This document shows, piece after piece, positions 27,541 through 36,711 of a DNA stretch of 64,000 nt; the stretch's first letter is position 1; each line of letters begins with the position of its first letter. Source of the stretch: Gudongella sp034006985. Its GTDB lineage: Bacteria > Bacillota > Clostridia > Tissierellales > Tissierellaceae. The position numbers and the translations under genes are program-made. The notes beneath the pieces are model-generated. The model made no database searches. It had not been told where the DNA came from and saw nothing but the letters and a program-made list of their open reading frames with translations. The DNA is taken from the NCBI GenBank assembly GCA_034006985.1, contig JAVERT010000010.1, forward strand, positions 21,797 to 85,796, in the 5' to 3' direction.

Positions 27541-28823
27541 TGGCTTTATGGATATTTGTGGCATTTATTGTTTCGTTAGGTTTTGCAATTCCAATAACGA
27601 TGAGTATGGTAATAGGTTCGTTGATGCCTCTTGCTCTTGGAGGGACAGGAAGTTCTATTCAACAGTTAATAGCTAATAGTTTTTCGGGATCAGATACTAC
27701 TCCAATTTTAGCTGTTCCGTTATTTATTCTCGGAGGAGTACTAATGGCAGAAGGGGGTATATCTCGTAGGCTTTTTAACTTCTTTGCATATTTTGTAGGC
27801 TATTTACCTGGCGGAATACCATGTGCAGTTATACTAACTTGCCTATTCTATGGAGCAATTTCTGGATCAGGCCCCGCAACAACAGCAGCAGTAGGTTCAA
27901 TGACAATACCGTTTCTAGTGGAAATGGGCTACAACAAGACTTGGTCTGCGGGCATGGTTGCTACCGCTGGAGGGCTTGGAGTAATTATTCCACCTTCTAT
28001 ACCATTTGTTCTTTATTCACTTGCAACAGGAGTATCTACAGGTGCACTTTTCCTTGGAGGAATATTGCCAGGGATATTGATCGGACTTTCAATGATGGGT
28101 TATGCAGTATTATACTCTATAAAAAAAGGTGAGGATAAAGAAAAAATAGACATAAAAATGAAAGAATTAAGAGGGAAAGGATTCTTTGCACTATTAAAAG
28201 ACAGCTTTTGGGCTTTATTATCACCAGTTATAGTACTTGGTGGAATATATTCAGGAATTGTAACACCAACTGAAGCAGCAGTTATATCGGTGTTCTATTC
28301 ATTATTTGTAGCACTGGTTCTTTACAAGTCATTTACAGTAAAAAGCATAATTCCATTTTTGGCAAAAGCAGTGAAGACTTATGCACCACTATGTTTTGTA
28401 CTAGCATTTGCTATAGCTTTTGGTCGTGTTTTAGCCTTGGCAAAAGCACCGATATTAATCGAAAGTTTTATACTTAATAATTTTACATCAAGTTTCACTG
28501 TATTAACTGGGATAGTTGTGATTTTCATCATACTTGGTATGGTAATGGATACGGGCCCAGCAATTGTAATTTTATCACCTATACTACTTCCTGCTGTTAT
28601 GGCTTTAGGAGTTGACCCAGTACACTTTGGAGTTATTATGGTATGTTGCCTATCAATAGGACTTGCAACACCACCATTTGGACTAGACTTATTTGTAGCA
28701 GGAACACTCAGTGATACTCCACCTATGAGCGTTGCAAAAACAGCAATACCATTTATTTTCGCATTTGGAATAGCGTTGTTTATGATAACTTATATTCCAT
28801 GGTTAAGCCTTGCATTCCTGTAA
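27540..28823 (+). CDS. dctM: TRAP transporter large membrane subunit (DctM), copy 2
   Basis: 427-residue twelve-helix permease closely similar to the one at 22541, with GAISGSGPATTAAVGSM, GGLGVIIPPSIPFVLYS and ATPPFGLDLFVAG. The two proteins share the soluble loop GEDKEKI and the segment LLKDSFWALLSP, consistent with block duplication rather than separate acquisition. It partners with the DctQ and DctP on either side. Confidence 0.95.
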   Translation: MALWIFVAFIVSLGFAIPITMSMVIGSLMPLALGGTGSSIQQLIANSFSGSDTTPILAVPLFILGGVLMAEGGISRRLFNFFAYFVGYLPGGIPCAVILTCLFYGAISGSGPATTAAVGSMTIPFLVEMGYNKTWSAGMVATAGGLGVIIPPSIPFVLYSLATGVSTGALFLGGILPGILIGLSMMGYAVLYSIKKGEDKEKIDIKMKELRGKGFFALLKDSFWALLSPVIVLGGIYSGIVTPTEAAVISVFYSLFVALVLYKSFTVKSIIPFLAKAVKTYAPLCFVLAFAIAFGRVLALAKAPILIESFILNNFTSSFTVLTGIVVIFIILGMVMDTGPAIVILSPILLPAVMALGVDPVHFGVIMVCCLSIGLATPPFGLDLFVAGTLSDTPPMSVAKTAIPFIFAFGIALFMITYIPWLSLAFL

Positions 28824-28868
28824 AAGGAATTTAAGTGATAAACAAAAAAAGAAAGAGGAGGAAATAAA

Positions 28869-29957
28869 ATGAAAAAGATACTTATTTTATTACTGATTAT
28901 TGCCATGGCACTTTCAGTAGGAGCTTGTTCTAAACCTGCGACTGAAGAGCCAGCAACAGAAACACCTGCAACAGAAACGCCTGCAACTGAAGAACCAGCA
29001 GAGGGTTTTGCAGCATTAGAGGCAGTTAAACTAGTTGGTGCTGATAATTCTGGTGTTGGTTCAGCAGCACAATTATACGGTGAATTGGTAGCAACAAAAG
29101 TAGCTGAAATGACTGAGGGTCAATTGACAGTTGATTATTTTCCAAATAGCCAATTAGGTAATGACCAAGAGCTTCAAGGTCAGATGTTAGCTGGAGATAT
29201 TGATTTTGTAATAGCTCAAACTGCTCAAACAGTATCTTTTGTACCTGAAGTTGCTATTTTTGACCTTCCAATGGTATTCGCAAAATATGATGCTAAGTCT
29301 ATAGATTATGCTTTAAATAAGAGTGAATTTACAGAAAAAATAAATGAAGCTTACAAAGAAAAAAACATGTATGTTTTACACTATCTTCAGGGAGGAACTT
29401 TCCGTGAAACTACTTCTAATAAGAAGATAGCGTCTATTGATGATTTTAATGGTTTAAAGATTAGAACTATGGAGAATCCAAATCATATGGATTTCTGGAA
29501 AGCATTAGGTGCTTCTCCAACGCCACTTCCATGGCCAGAAGTTTATGTATCATTACAACAAGGTCTTGTAGATGCTCAAGAGAATGCAACTGACACTAAC
29601 GTTGGTGCAAACTTCCAAGAAGTACAAGATTACCTTATAATGACACATCATATATTATATTGTAATCAATTTTTAATCAATGCAGAGAAATTTGATAGCC
29701 TAGATCCACTATATCAAGAAGCACTTCAAAAGGCTGTTGATGAAGCATCTGTTGAAATAGAAGCTCAGCTTGTTACTATAAATAGTGAGAACAAACAAAA
29801 ACTAGTTGATGGTGGTATGGAATTAGTTGAATTTGATCCAAGTTTTGTTGATGAAGTACTAGCTAAAGCAGATGGAGTTTATAAATCAATTGGAGCAGCA
29901 ATAGGACAAGATTATGTTGATTCTCTATTAAAAGCTTTAGATGAAGGAGCAAAATAA
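28869..29957 (+). CDS. dctP: TRAP transporter substrate-binding lipoprotein (DctP), copy 2
   Basis: 362-residue lipoprotein (lipobox VGAC) with a linker built from repeated PATE units, then a DctP fold with FRETTSNKKI, LKIRTMEN (substrate-binding Arg) and LQQGLVDAQENA. Relative to copy 1 the substrate pocket differs (for example PLPWPEVYVS for PLAFGELYLS), so the two systems probably bind different acids. A strong terminator follows. Confidence 0.93.
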   Translation: MKKILILLLIIAMALSVGACSKPATEEPATETPATETPATEEPAEGFAALEAVKLVGADNSGVGSAAQLYGELVATKVAEMTEGQLTVDYFPNSQLGNDQELQGQMLAGDIDFVIAQTAQTVSFVPEVAIFDLPMVFAKYDAKSIDYALNKSEFTEKINEAYKEKNMYVLHYLQGGTFRETTSNKKIASIDDFNGLKIRTMENPNHMDFWKALGASPTPLPWPEVYVSLQQGLVDAQENATDTNVGANFQEVQDYLIMTHHILYCNQFLINAEKFDSLDPLYQEALQKAVDEASVEIEAQLVTINSENKQKLVDGGMELVEFDPSFVDEVLAKADGVYKSIGAAIGQDYVDSLLKALDEGAK

Positions 29958-29993
29958 GAATATTGATTAAAGAGTCCCCCTTTTAGACTCTAT

Positions 29994-30035
29994 AAAAAAA
30001 GGCACCATGTAAAATTTTACATGGTGCCTTTTTTT
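29994..30035. terminator. Terminator of the second TRAP operon
   Basis: A perfect 28-bp palindrome at 30001-30028 (arms GGCACCATGTAAAA and TTTTACATGGTGCC) is flanked by seven A before and a T-run after, so it can work on both strands. Confidence 0.92.
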
Positions 30036-30040
30036 GCGGT

Positions 30041-30196
30041 GCTGTTTTAATATTTATTTATTGTGATTTCACTAAAAATGATACTCTAAGAGCTGTAGAA
30101 GCAAATGTTTTTATTCTCAAATTGAGGTTGTCTACTTTGTTAATAAGAACCTATGAAGATTTAAAAAGGTTAGGTGCTAATAAGGCAATAAATTAA
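30041..30196 (+). other. Possible gene remnant in the 29958-30300 gap
   Basis: A 51-codon open stretch without a start codon or ribosome site ends at TAA 30194-30196; its tail reads RTYEDLKRLGANKAIN. It looks protein-like but I do not recognise the parent family. The rest of this 343-base gap holds the terminator to its left and the ribosome site of the next gene to its right. Confidence 0.25.
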
Positions 30197-30300
30197 TATA
30201 TAAATTCATATAAGGAATTAGTTTCATCAGAACCGATTTTTGGTATATATTTAAAATAGAGTACTTTTTGACAGATCGATTTAGATTGGAGATGACAACA

Positions 30301-32073
30301 ATGACTAGTGACATATATTTGATATTTGGGCTGATAATTCTGATGCTCTTCTTTTTTGTATGGGGTAGATGGCGCTATGATGTTGTATCCTTAGTAACCT
30401 TGCTTGTGGCAAGTTTTACAGGTCTTATTCCAATGAATGAAGTTTTTGAGGGGTTTAGTCACCCAGCAGTAATTACAGTGGCGGCCGTTTTGATTGTGAG
30501 CAAGGGTTTGATGAATGCAGGAGTTGTTGATTTTATGGCCAGGTATCTTCTTAGACTTGGTGATAATATTATTATCCAGATGACATTGCTAGTAGTTGCA
30601 GTTACTATAAGCTCTGCATTTATGAACAATATTGGAGCATTAGCATTGATGATGCCTGTGGCAGTAAAGATGGCCAGAAAAAATAATAAATCACCATCAA
30701 TATTCCTTATGCCTCTGGCATTTGGTTCACTATTGGGTGGGATGACAACCCTTGTAGGTACTCCTCCGAACATAATTATATCAACATTCAGAGCTGACTA
30801 CACTGGTGATACTTTTAAGATGTTTGACTTTGCTCCAGTTGGAGGGGCAGTAGCTTTAGCTGGAGTTGTGTTCATCCTTCTCATTGGCTGGAGGCTTATT
30901 CCAAAGAGGACAGGAGGAAAATCTGAAGAGGATTTATTTGAAATAAAGGACTATATAACTGAGTTAAGAATCCCAGAGGAATCGAAGTACGCAGGAAAAA
31001 CAGTGGATGAGATTGAAAAACTTGTTGAAGGAGAATTGAAAATAGTTTCAGTTGTAAGAAAGGATAAGAATTATGCTGCACCTTCATTGAAACTTGCGCT
31101 TGAGGAAGGAGACTCATTGATAGTTGAGTCAACAGCAGCTGAAGTCCAGGAGATTCTGGATGCAACAGATTTAAAGCTTGCTCATACGGACAAGCTTTCA
31201 CAGGAGGACATAAAAACCGAAGACATTGAAATAATTGAAGCAATTGTTATGACAAACTCATTTATCATTGGTAGGACCGCAAAATCCATGAGAATAAGAA
31301 GTAGATATGGAATTAACATCCTTGGCGTAGCCAGAGAAGGAGTAAGAATAAGAAAATCGCCTGATACCATTAGGTTTATTGTTGGGGATATACTTCTTTT
31401 ACAAGGTCCTCCTGAAACACTATCCGAAATAATAACACAGTGGAGCTGCTTGCCTCTTGCAGAAAGAGGAATAAGTCTTGGAAAACCAAGAAGACTTATT
31501 CCAGGGGTTATGGTTTTTGTAACTGCACTTGTATTGACAGCACTTGGTCTTATGCCTGTTCAAGTTTCATTTATGGCGGCAGCAGTAATGATGGTTCTTG
31601 GAAATTTTGTATCTCCTAAGGAAATGTATGAAAGCATTGACTGGTCAATAATTGTACTTCTTGGTTCAATTATCCCTGTCAGTAGAGCCCTTGAAACCAC
31701 TGGTGGAGCCCAAGTAATCGCCAATAGTGTTTTGAGTCTTGCCGATAGGCTACCTCTTTGGGGAATGGTAATGGCAGTACTAGTAATCTCAATGACGTTA
31801 TCTGATATTGTAAATAATGCTGCAGCGGTTCTTATTATGGCGCCAATAGCAATTGAGATTGCAAGCGGACTCTCAGCCTCTCCTGATGCATTCCTTATGA
31901 GTGTTGCAATCGGTGCATCCTGTTCATTCCTCACACCAATAGGTCATCAGTCAAATACACTAGTGATGGAACCTGGCGGATACAAATTTGGTGATTACTG
32001 GAGGATGGGACTCCCTCTGGAAATAATTGTGGTAGCTGTAGCCGTACCACTAATTATGATTGTGTGGATATAG
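30301..32073 (+). CDS. SLC13/DASS-type permease with TrkA_C domains
   Basis: 590-residue membrane protein. It opens with about five membrane helices, carries two soluble RCK_C/TrkA_C-like domains (about residues 205-385; segments GKTVDEIEKLVEGELKIVSVVR and GRTAKSMRIRSRYGINILGVAR), then a second set of helices. SLC13 signatures are NNIGALALMMPVAV, GTPPNIIIS and, in the second half, LSDIVNNAAAVLIMAPIAI. The family imports dicarboxylates or sulfate with sodium. ATG 30301 is preferred because GGAG at 30288-30291 is nine bases upstream; longer starts at 30268 and 30292 lack proper spacing. Base composition is somewhat richer in G+C than its neighbours. Confidence 0.85.
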   Translation: MTSDIYLIFGLIILMLFFFVWGRWRYDVVSLVTLLVASFTGLIPMNEVFEGFSHPAVITVAAVLIVSKGLMNAGVVDFMARYLLRLGDNIIIQMTLLVVAVTISSAFMNNIGALALMMPVAVKMARKNNKSPSIFLMPLAFGSLLGGMTTLVGTPPNIIISTFRADYTGDTFKMFDFAPVGGAVALAGVVFILLIGWRLIPKRTGGKSEEDLFEIKDYITELRIPEESKYAGKTVDEIEKLVEGELKIVSVVRKDKNYAAPSLKLALEEGDSLIVESTAAEVQEILDATDLKLAHTDKLSQEDIKTEDIEIIEAIVMTNSFIIGRTAKSMRIRSRYGINILGVAREGVRIRKSPDTIRFIVGDILLLQGPPETLSEIITQWSCLPLAERGISLGKPRRLIPGVMVFVTALVLTALGLMPVQVSFMAAAVMMVLGNFVSPKEMYESIDWSIIVLLGSIIPVSRALETTGGAQVIANSVLSLADRLPLWGMVMAVLVISMTLSDIVNNAAAVLIMAPIAIEIASGLSASPDAFLMSVAIGASCSFLTPIGHQSNTLVMEPGGYKFGDYWRMGLPLEIIVVAVAVPLIMIVWI

Positions 32074-32118
32074 CTACAATTGCATTTAAGGAATGTTATT
32101 ATTGGCAACTAAATAAGG

Positions 32119-32175
32119 TAGGATGCATAAGGCTAGAGGACATAAGTTTGTCATCCTGACATCGTCGAAGGATTT
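32119..32175. repeat. Degenerate REP-like repeat
   Basis: AGGATG and, 26 bases on, CATCCT form arms, and the stretch GTCATCCTGAC..CGTCGAAGGAT resembles the common intergenic repeat GTCATCCTGAGCGAAGCGAAGGAT. It lies between two convergent genes and is related to the element at 6996. Confidence 0.4.
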
Positions 32176-32176
32176 A

Positions 32177-32866
32177 TTAATTCTGAATTTTAATTTTCTC
32201 ATTTCTATTACTAATTTTAACTATTTTTGTACCAGAAATTTTCATTATATTGATAAAAGCATCAATCATCTCATAATTGTCCCCAAAGTGCATGGGAAAG
32301 AAATACTTTGGTTTAATCTTGTTGATAAAGTATTCTCCACCAAGATAATATGATTCTTCTAATCGTGGATCTACTGGGAAAAACGCAATGTCAACATTTT
32401 CACCCTTGATTTTATCAATTTCATATTTAAAACTTTTTTCCATTTGTATATTCTCTTCATCAGGATCATTTTTCCAATGCCACCAATTTAGATCTCCTGC
32501 AAAGAATATATTTATTCCGTCTGTTTGGATTAAAAAGGATACTCCAAGGTCAGTAGAACCAAATGTTTTTATTTTTAGATTAAGGTAATCTATTTGTTCA
32601 TAAGGACCTAATAGCCGTATAGAATCACTTGCAGTTGCAGTGATATCATCACTTAAAATGTAGGTTATGTCCTTATGAAAAATAGGCCATTTAAAAATCT
32701 CCTCATTAAGGTGGTCAGGATGACCATGTGATACAAATACTATAACTGGTTTATCTGGTAGTTCAATATCTCCTTTAAAATAATCGAATACAAAAAAGTA
32801 CTCATTTGTTTCAAGGGTAAAGCCACTATGAAATATATACTCTACAGTTATGTCATTATTTTTCAT
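32177..32866 (-). CDS. MBL-fold metal-dependent hydrolase
   Basis: 229-residue metallo-beta-lactamase-fold protein. The metal site motif SHGHPDHLNE is at about residue 46-55, later ligands are Asp in FFAGDLNWWHW and His in FPMHFGDN, similar to UlaG-like or UPF0173 hydrolases. Substrate unknown; cytosolic, with no signal peptide. An AGGAGG site precedes the ATG. It diverges from htrA across 121 bases. Confidence 0.85.
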   Translation of the reverse strand: MKNNDITVEYIFHSGFTLETNEYFFVFDYFKGDIELPDKPVIVFVSHGHPDHLNEEIFKWPIFHKDITYILSDDITATASDSIRLLGPYEQIDYLNLKIKTFGSTDLGVSFLIQTDGINIFFAGDLNWWHWKNDPDEENIQMEKSFKYEIDKIKGENVDIAFFPVDPRLEESYYLGGEYFINKIKPKYFFPMHFGDNYEMIDAFINIMKISGTKIVKISNRNEKIKIQN

Positions 32867-32987
32867 TTAAAAACCTCCTAATAGACTTAACTTACCCTTT
32901 TTTACAAAATTTCCACACAGTTTTCACTATAGTTTCACAATAAAGTTAATATTAAGTGGTATAAATAGTTATGAAGGGGTGAATATT

Positions 32988-34265
32988 ATGGATGATGAAA
33001 AAAAGCGAGAAGATATAGAAGAAGGAATAGAAAAAGTAGAAGAAGATATTCAAGAGCAAGAACAAAGTGAAGAGAACTCAGACGTAGAGGCTCAAACTGT
33101 TTATGAAGATTTACATGATGAAATTGAAGAAACTACAAATGTAAAACCAGAAACAAATGATTTTAGCAAGCCGGCTAGGCTAAGTAAAAAAAATTGGTTA
33201 GTTATTATTGCTGTTGTTTTGATATTTTCATTTGTGGGTAGTTTCGGTGGGGTATACTTTGGAAATCAGTTTTTAGTTCCAGGTAATAAGGAGTTGTCAA
33301 ATAGTGGAGCGGTTACTATTAATACAAATGACTCTATAAACACTATTTCAGCTGTTGTACAGAAAAATATAGAATCTGTTGTTGGAATTACAACTACATC
33401 AACTCAAGTTACATTTTTTAATCAAGAGGATGTAAGTGGTGTGGGTTCTGGAGTAATTGTGGACGAGGATGGCTATATTCTAACTAATTCACATGTGGTA
33501 GCCGATGGAGAAGCTAAGGAAATTAAGGTATTGTTTGAAGATGGTGAAACTGTAGATGGAACAATTGTGTGGGTTGATTCTTTGATAGATTTGGCAGTTA
33601 TTAAAGTTGATAAGGTTGGTCTCACTGCAGCAGAATTAGGAGATTCAGATAAACTTGTGGTTGGAGAGATTGCAATAGCAATAGGGAATCCTCTTGGGCT
33701 CGAATTTGAAAGAACTGTAACTAGTGGGATAATATCTGGTTTAAATAGAAGTGTACAAGTAGATCAATCAAATATTATTGATTATTTAATTCAAACAGAT
33801 GCTTCAATTAACCCAGGGAATAGTGGAGGACCTTTGTTAAATGCAAAAGGAGAAGTAATAGCAATCAATACAGCAAAGGTAACATCTGCAGAAGGATTGG
33901 GTTTTGCAATTCCAATAAACCAAGTAAAAGCAGTTATAGACGAAATTATTGAAACAGGCAAATTTCAAACTGTTTATATGGGTATAACTGGAGTTAGAGT
34001 ACAAGAGTATGAGCAAAGACTTGGAATTAAACTTGAAGCAGAAACAGGAGTAGTAATAATTGAGGTAGAAGGAAATAGTCCTGCAGATAAAGCAGGCATA
34101 ATTGCTGGAGATGTTATTCAAGGTATAGATGAAAATGAAGTTACCAATATGGGTCAATTAAAAAGAAATCTTTATCAATTTAAGCAAGGCGATAGCGCAA
34201 GTATTAAATTCTTGAGAAATGGTTTAGAAAAAAATGTTGAGATAGAATTTTCAAACGTAAAATAA
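32988..34265 (+). CDS. htrA: HtrA/DegP-type membrane-anchored serine protease
   Basis: 425-residue protein. A Glu-rich cytosolic N terminus of about 60 residues precedes one membrane helix (NWLVIIAVVLIFSFVGSFGG), then a trypsin-like protease domain outside the membrane with His in LTNSHVVAD, Asp in SLIDLAVIKV and Ser in NPGNSGGPLL, and a C-terminal PDZ domain. It degrades or refolds damaged envelope proteins. I chose ATG 32988 over GTG 32979 because the AAGGGGTG site spans the latter. A terminator follows immediately. Confidence 0.95.
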   Translation: MDDEKKREDIEEGIEKVEEDIQEQEQSEENSDVEAQTVYEDLHDEIEETTNVKPETNDFSKPARLSKKNWLVIIAVVLIFSFVGSFGGVYFGNQFLVPGNKELSNSGAVTINTNDSINTISAVVQKNIESVVGITTTSTQVTFFNQEDVSGVGSGVIVDEDGYILTNSHVVADGEAKEIKVLFEDGETVDGTIVWVDSLIDLAVIKVDKVGLTAAELGDSDKLVVGEIAIAIGNPLGLEFERTVTSGIISGLNRSVQVDQSNIIDYLIQTDASINPGNSGGPLLNAKGEVIAINTAKVTSAEGLGFAIPINQVKAVIDEIIETGKFQTVYMGITGVRVQEYEQRLGIKLEAETGVVIIEVEGNSPADKAGIIAGDVIQGIDENEVTNMGQLKRNLYQFKQGDSASIKFLRNGLEKNVEIEFSNVK

Positions 34266-34308
34266 AAATAAATCCTGTAGCTTTAAAAGCCACAGGATTT
34301 ATTTTTAT
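34264..34308. terminator. Bidirectional terminator between htrA and the ABC-F gene
   Basis: AAATCCTGTAGCTTT pairs with AAAGCCACAGGATTT (one mismatch), with A/T runs on both sides; the convergent genes end on either side of it. Confidence 0.88.
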
Positions 34309-35903
34309 TTTACAAATTCATCTAAATATTCTTCATATGTCATAGCTCTATCTTTAAAACCATCTGGTGTAATTTCAATAATTCTATTTGCAATTGTTTG
34401 TATAAACTGATGGTCAAATGATGTAAATAATATAATGCTTTTAAAATCTCTAAGACCATTGTTTACAGCAGTTATAGACTCTAAATCAAGGTGATTGGTA
34501 GGTTGATCTAGGATAAGAGCATTTGCTTCTTTAAGCATCATTTTTGAAAGCATGCATCTAACCTTTTCGCCTCCAGATAGAACTTGTGCTTGTTTAAGTG
34601 CTTCGTCTCCAGAAAACAACATTCTACCTAAAAAACCTCTTAAGTATATTTCGCTTTTTTCTGTTGAATAATTTCTAAGCCAGTCAACTAAACTAGCAGT
34701 ACTATTTTCAAAGAATTTAGTGTTATCTTTAGGGAAGTAAGAAGTAGTTATAGTTTGACCCCATTTAAAAGACCCACTATCAGCTTCTGTTTCTTCCATT
34801 AATATTTTAAATAATTCTGTAATTGCTAATTCATCTCCAATAAAAGCTATTTTATCGCCTTTATTTACTCTAAAAGTCAGATCCTTAATTTGTGAATCGC
34901 CCTTTAATTTTTTGTTAAGATTTTCAACTGTAAGAATTTCATTACCAACTTCTCTTTCCATTGTAAATCCAACGAAAGGATATCTTCTAGTTGATGGGAC
35001 GATGTCATCTAGAGTTATTTTATCAAGAAGTTTCTTTCTTGAAGTCGCTTGTTTTGATTTAGAAGCATTTGCAGAGAAACGAGTGATAAATGCTTGTAAG
35101 TCTTTTATTTTATCTTCTTTTTTCTTGTTTTGATCTTTCATTAATGAAAGTGCAAGCTGACTTGACTCATACCAGAAGTCGTAGTTACCAACAACCATAT
35201 TAATTTTTCCAAAGTCAATATCGACCATGTGAGTACAAACTTCATTAAGAAAATGTCTATCATGGGATACTACAATTACGGTACCGTCAAAATCTCCCAA
35301 GAAATTTTGTAGCCATCTAATACTTTTAACATCAAGTCCATTTGTAGGCTCATCTAGAATTAATATTCCGGGTTTGCCAAAAAGTGCTTGAGCTAAGAGT
35401 ACTTTTACTTTTTCTGTTCCAGTTAGTTCGTTGACTAACTTTTCGTGTGAGCTTACAGGTATTCCCAATCCTTGTAGTAAAGAAGAAGCTTCAGCTTCTG
35501 CACTCCATCCATCCATATCTGCAAATTCTGCCTCTAACTCAGAGGCTTTTATTCCATCAGCATCAGAAAAATCTTCTTTAGCGTAGATATCATCTTTTTC
35601 TAGCATTATTTCATAGAGTCTTCGGTTACCCATAACAACAGTATCTATAACTTTGTTAGAGTCAAATTCATAATGATCCTGACTAAGCACGCTCATTCTC
35701 GTGTTAGCACTTATATTTACATTCCCAGTGTCTGCTTCTTTTTCTCCAGATAGAATTTTAAGAAATGTCGATTTACCTGCTCCGTTTGCACCTATTACAC
35801 CGTAGCAATTTCCGGGAGTAAAACTTAAAGTTACATCATCAAAAAGCTTTTGTGAGCCAAATCTAAGACTCAAATTATTTACATTTATCACTATAACATT
35901 CAT
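34305..35903 (-). CDS. ABC-F family ATPase with one degenerate ATP site (YbiT/YkpA type)
   Basis: 532-residue cytosolic protein with two ABC domains and no membrane part, the layout of ABC-F translation factors. Domain 1 has a full Walker A (38-46), Glu185 after Walker B and switch His214, but its signature reads LTGTEK (160-165). Domain 2 has a good signature LSGGEK (442-447), but its Walker A is GDELAIT (356-362) with no Lys-Ser/Thr, the catalytic Glu is Gln467 and the switch His is Phe496. The linker contains the Lys-rich helix region 255-295. ABC-F proteins act at the ribosomal E site; resistance cannot be claimed. An alternative GTG start 12 bases in is possible. Confidence 0.9.
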   Translation of the reverse strand: MNVIVINVNNLSLRFGSQKLFDDVTLSFTPGNCYGVIGANGAGKSTFLKILSGEKEADTGNVNISANTRMSVLSQDHYEFDSNKVIDTVVMGNRRLYEIMLEKDDIYAKEDFSDADGIKASELEAEFADMDGWSAEAEASSLLQGLGIPVSSHEKLVNELTGTEKVKVLLAQALFGKPGILILDEPTNGLDVKSIRWLQNFLGDFDGTVIVVSHDRHFLNEVCTHMVDIDFGKINMVVGNYDFWYESSQLALSLMKDQNKKKEDKIKDLQAFITRFSANASKSKQATSRKKLLDKITLDDIVPSTRRYPFVGFTMEREVGNEILTVENLNKKLKGDSQIKDLTFRVNKGDKIAFIGDELAITELFKILMEETEADSGSFKWGQTITTSYFPKDNTKFFENSTASLVDWLRNYSTEKSEIYLRGFLGRMLFSGDEALKQAQVLSGGEKVRCMLSKMMLKEANALILDQPTNHLDLESITAVNNGLRDFKSIILFTSFDHQFIQTIANRIIEITPDGFKDRAMTYEEYLDEFVK

Positions 35904-35958
35904 CCTTTACTTTTTTAGTCAAGTCATTATACCATATAGAGTAATAATAAGCGAATAG

Positions 35959-35986
35959 AAAAAGACGGGCGTTAGCACGTCTTTTT
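35959..35986 (-). terminator. Terminator of the DsbA-family gene
   Basis: AAAAAGACG (35959-35967) and CGTCTTTTT (35978-35986) form a hairpin just past the minus-strand stop codon, with a U-run on that strand. Confidence 0.8.
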
Positions 35987-35993
35987 AAAAAAA

Positions 35994-36578
35994 TTATTCT
36001 AGTAAATCTTTTTTAAAATTTTCATAGTTTTTAAGAGTATAAATCTTCTTTTTATCTTCTCTTACAAACGTCGGCACTGAATCTATTTCGTAAACTTTAG
36101 CTAAGTTTTTAGCCTCTAAGAATTCTTCCATAAACGCAGGGTCATTTAGTGCTTCATTCATCTCTTTGATATTTAGTTCAGCTTTAAGTCCGATATCATT
36201 AATTATTTCTAATTGAGAAACATTTCTACCATCCTCAAATACTGCCTTAAATGCTTCTCTAGCAAATGGGTAAAATTTTTCAACACTTTGTGCATACATA
36301 GCTGCAAGATGTAGCTTTTTCGTGTTAAATTTTTTATTCTTGTTGTTATAGTTTAAACCATATTCGCTACCAAGCATCTCTATTCTTTTATAAGCAATTT
36401 TCAATTGATCTTCTGGGAAATTGTTATTACTCCCAGCCTCTGGAACAGTAGGATCTAATTCATAAGGGAACCACTCGAAAACAACATCGTCTCTTTCATC
36501 ATTTAACTTATCCGCAATAGTAAAACCAATATAACAAAATGGACAGGCAAAGTCCGAAAATACTTTAAAATTGTACAT
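35994..36578 (-). CDS. DsbA-family (FrnE-like) thioredoxin-fold protein
   Basis: 194-residue cytosolic DsbA-family oxidoreductase. The active site CPFC is at about residue 13 (FSDFACPFCYIGF) and the cis-Pro region is VPTFV near residue 170, where FrnE-like proteins have a similar VP. No signal peptide is present, so it acts inside the cell. FrnE-type proteins are linked to oxidative stress or thiol isomerisation. ATG 36578 has GGAGG nine bases upstream and is preferred to TTG 36584. Confidence 0.88.
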   Translation of the reverse strand: MYNFKVFSDFACPFCYIGFTIADKLNDERDDVVFEWFPYELDPTVPEAGSNNNFPEDQLKIAYKRIEMLGSEYGLNYNNKNKKFNTKKLHLAAMYAQSVEKFYPFAREAFKAVFEDGRNVSQLEIINDIGLKAELNIKEMNEALNDPAFMEEFLEAKNLAKVYEIDSVPTFVREDKKKIYTLKNYENFKKDLLE

Positions 36579-36711
36579 AATCAAAAACCTCCTTCGTATT
36601 ACTTATGTATACCCTAAGATAGTAATAATTAGCACTTAGAAACTAGATTGTAACTTTTAAACACTAATAATCTGTGTTACAATTAAGTGGAAATGCAGAT
36701 GGAGGGATAAT

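Noticed and set aside
32123..32353. Plus-strand frame within the MBL hydrolase gene
   Set aside because: It runs through a degenerate repeat and then antisense to a well-supported gene, with no ribosome site.
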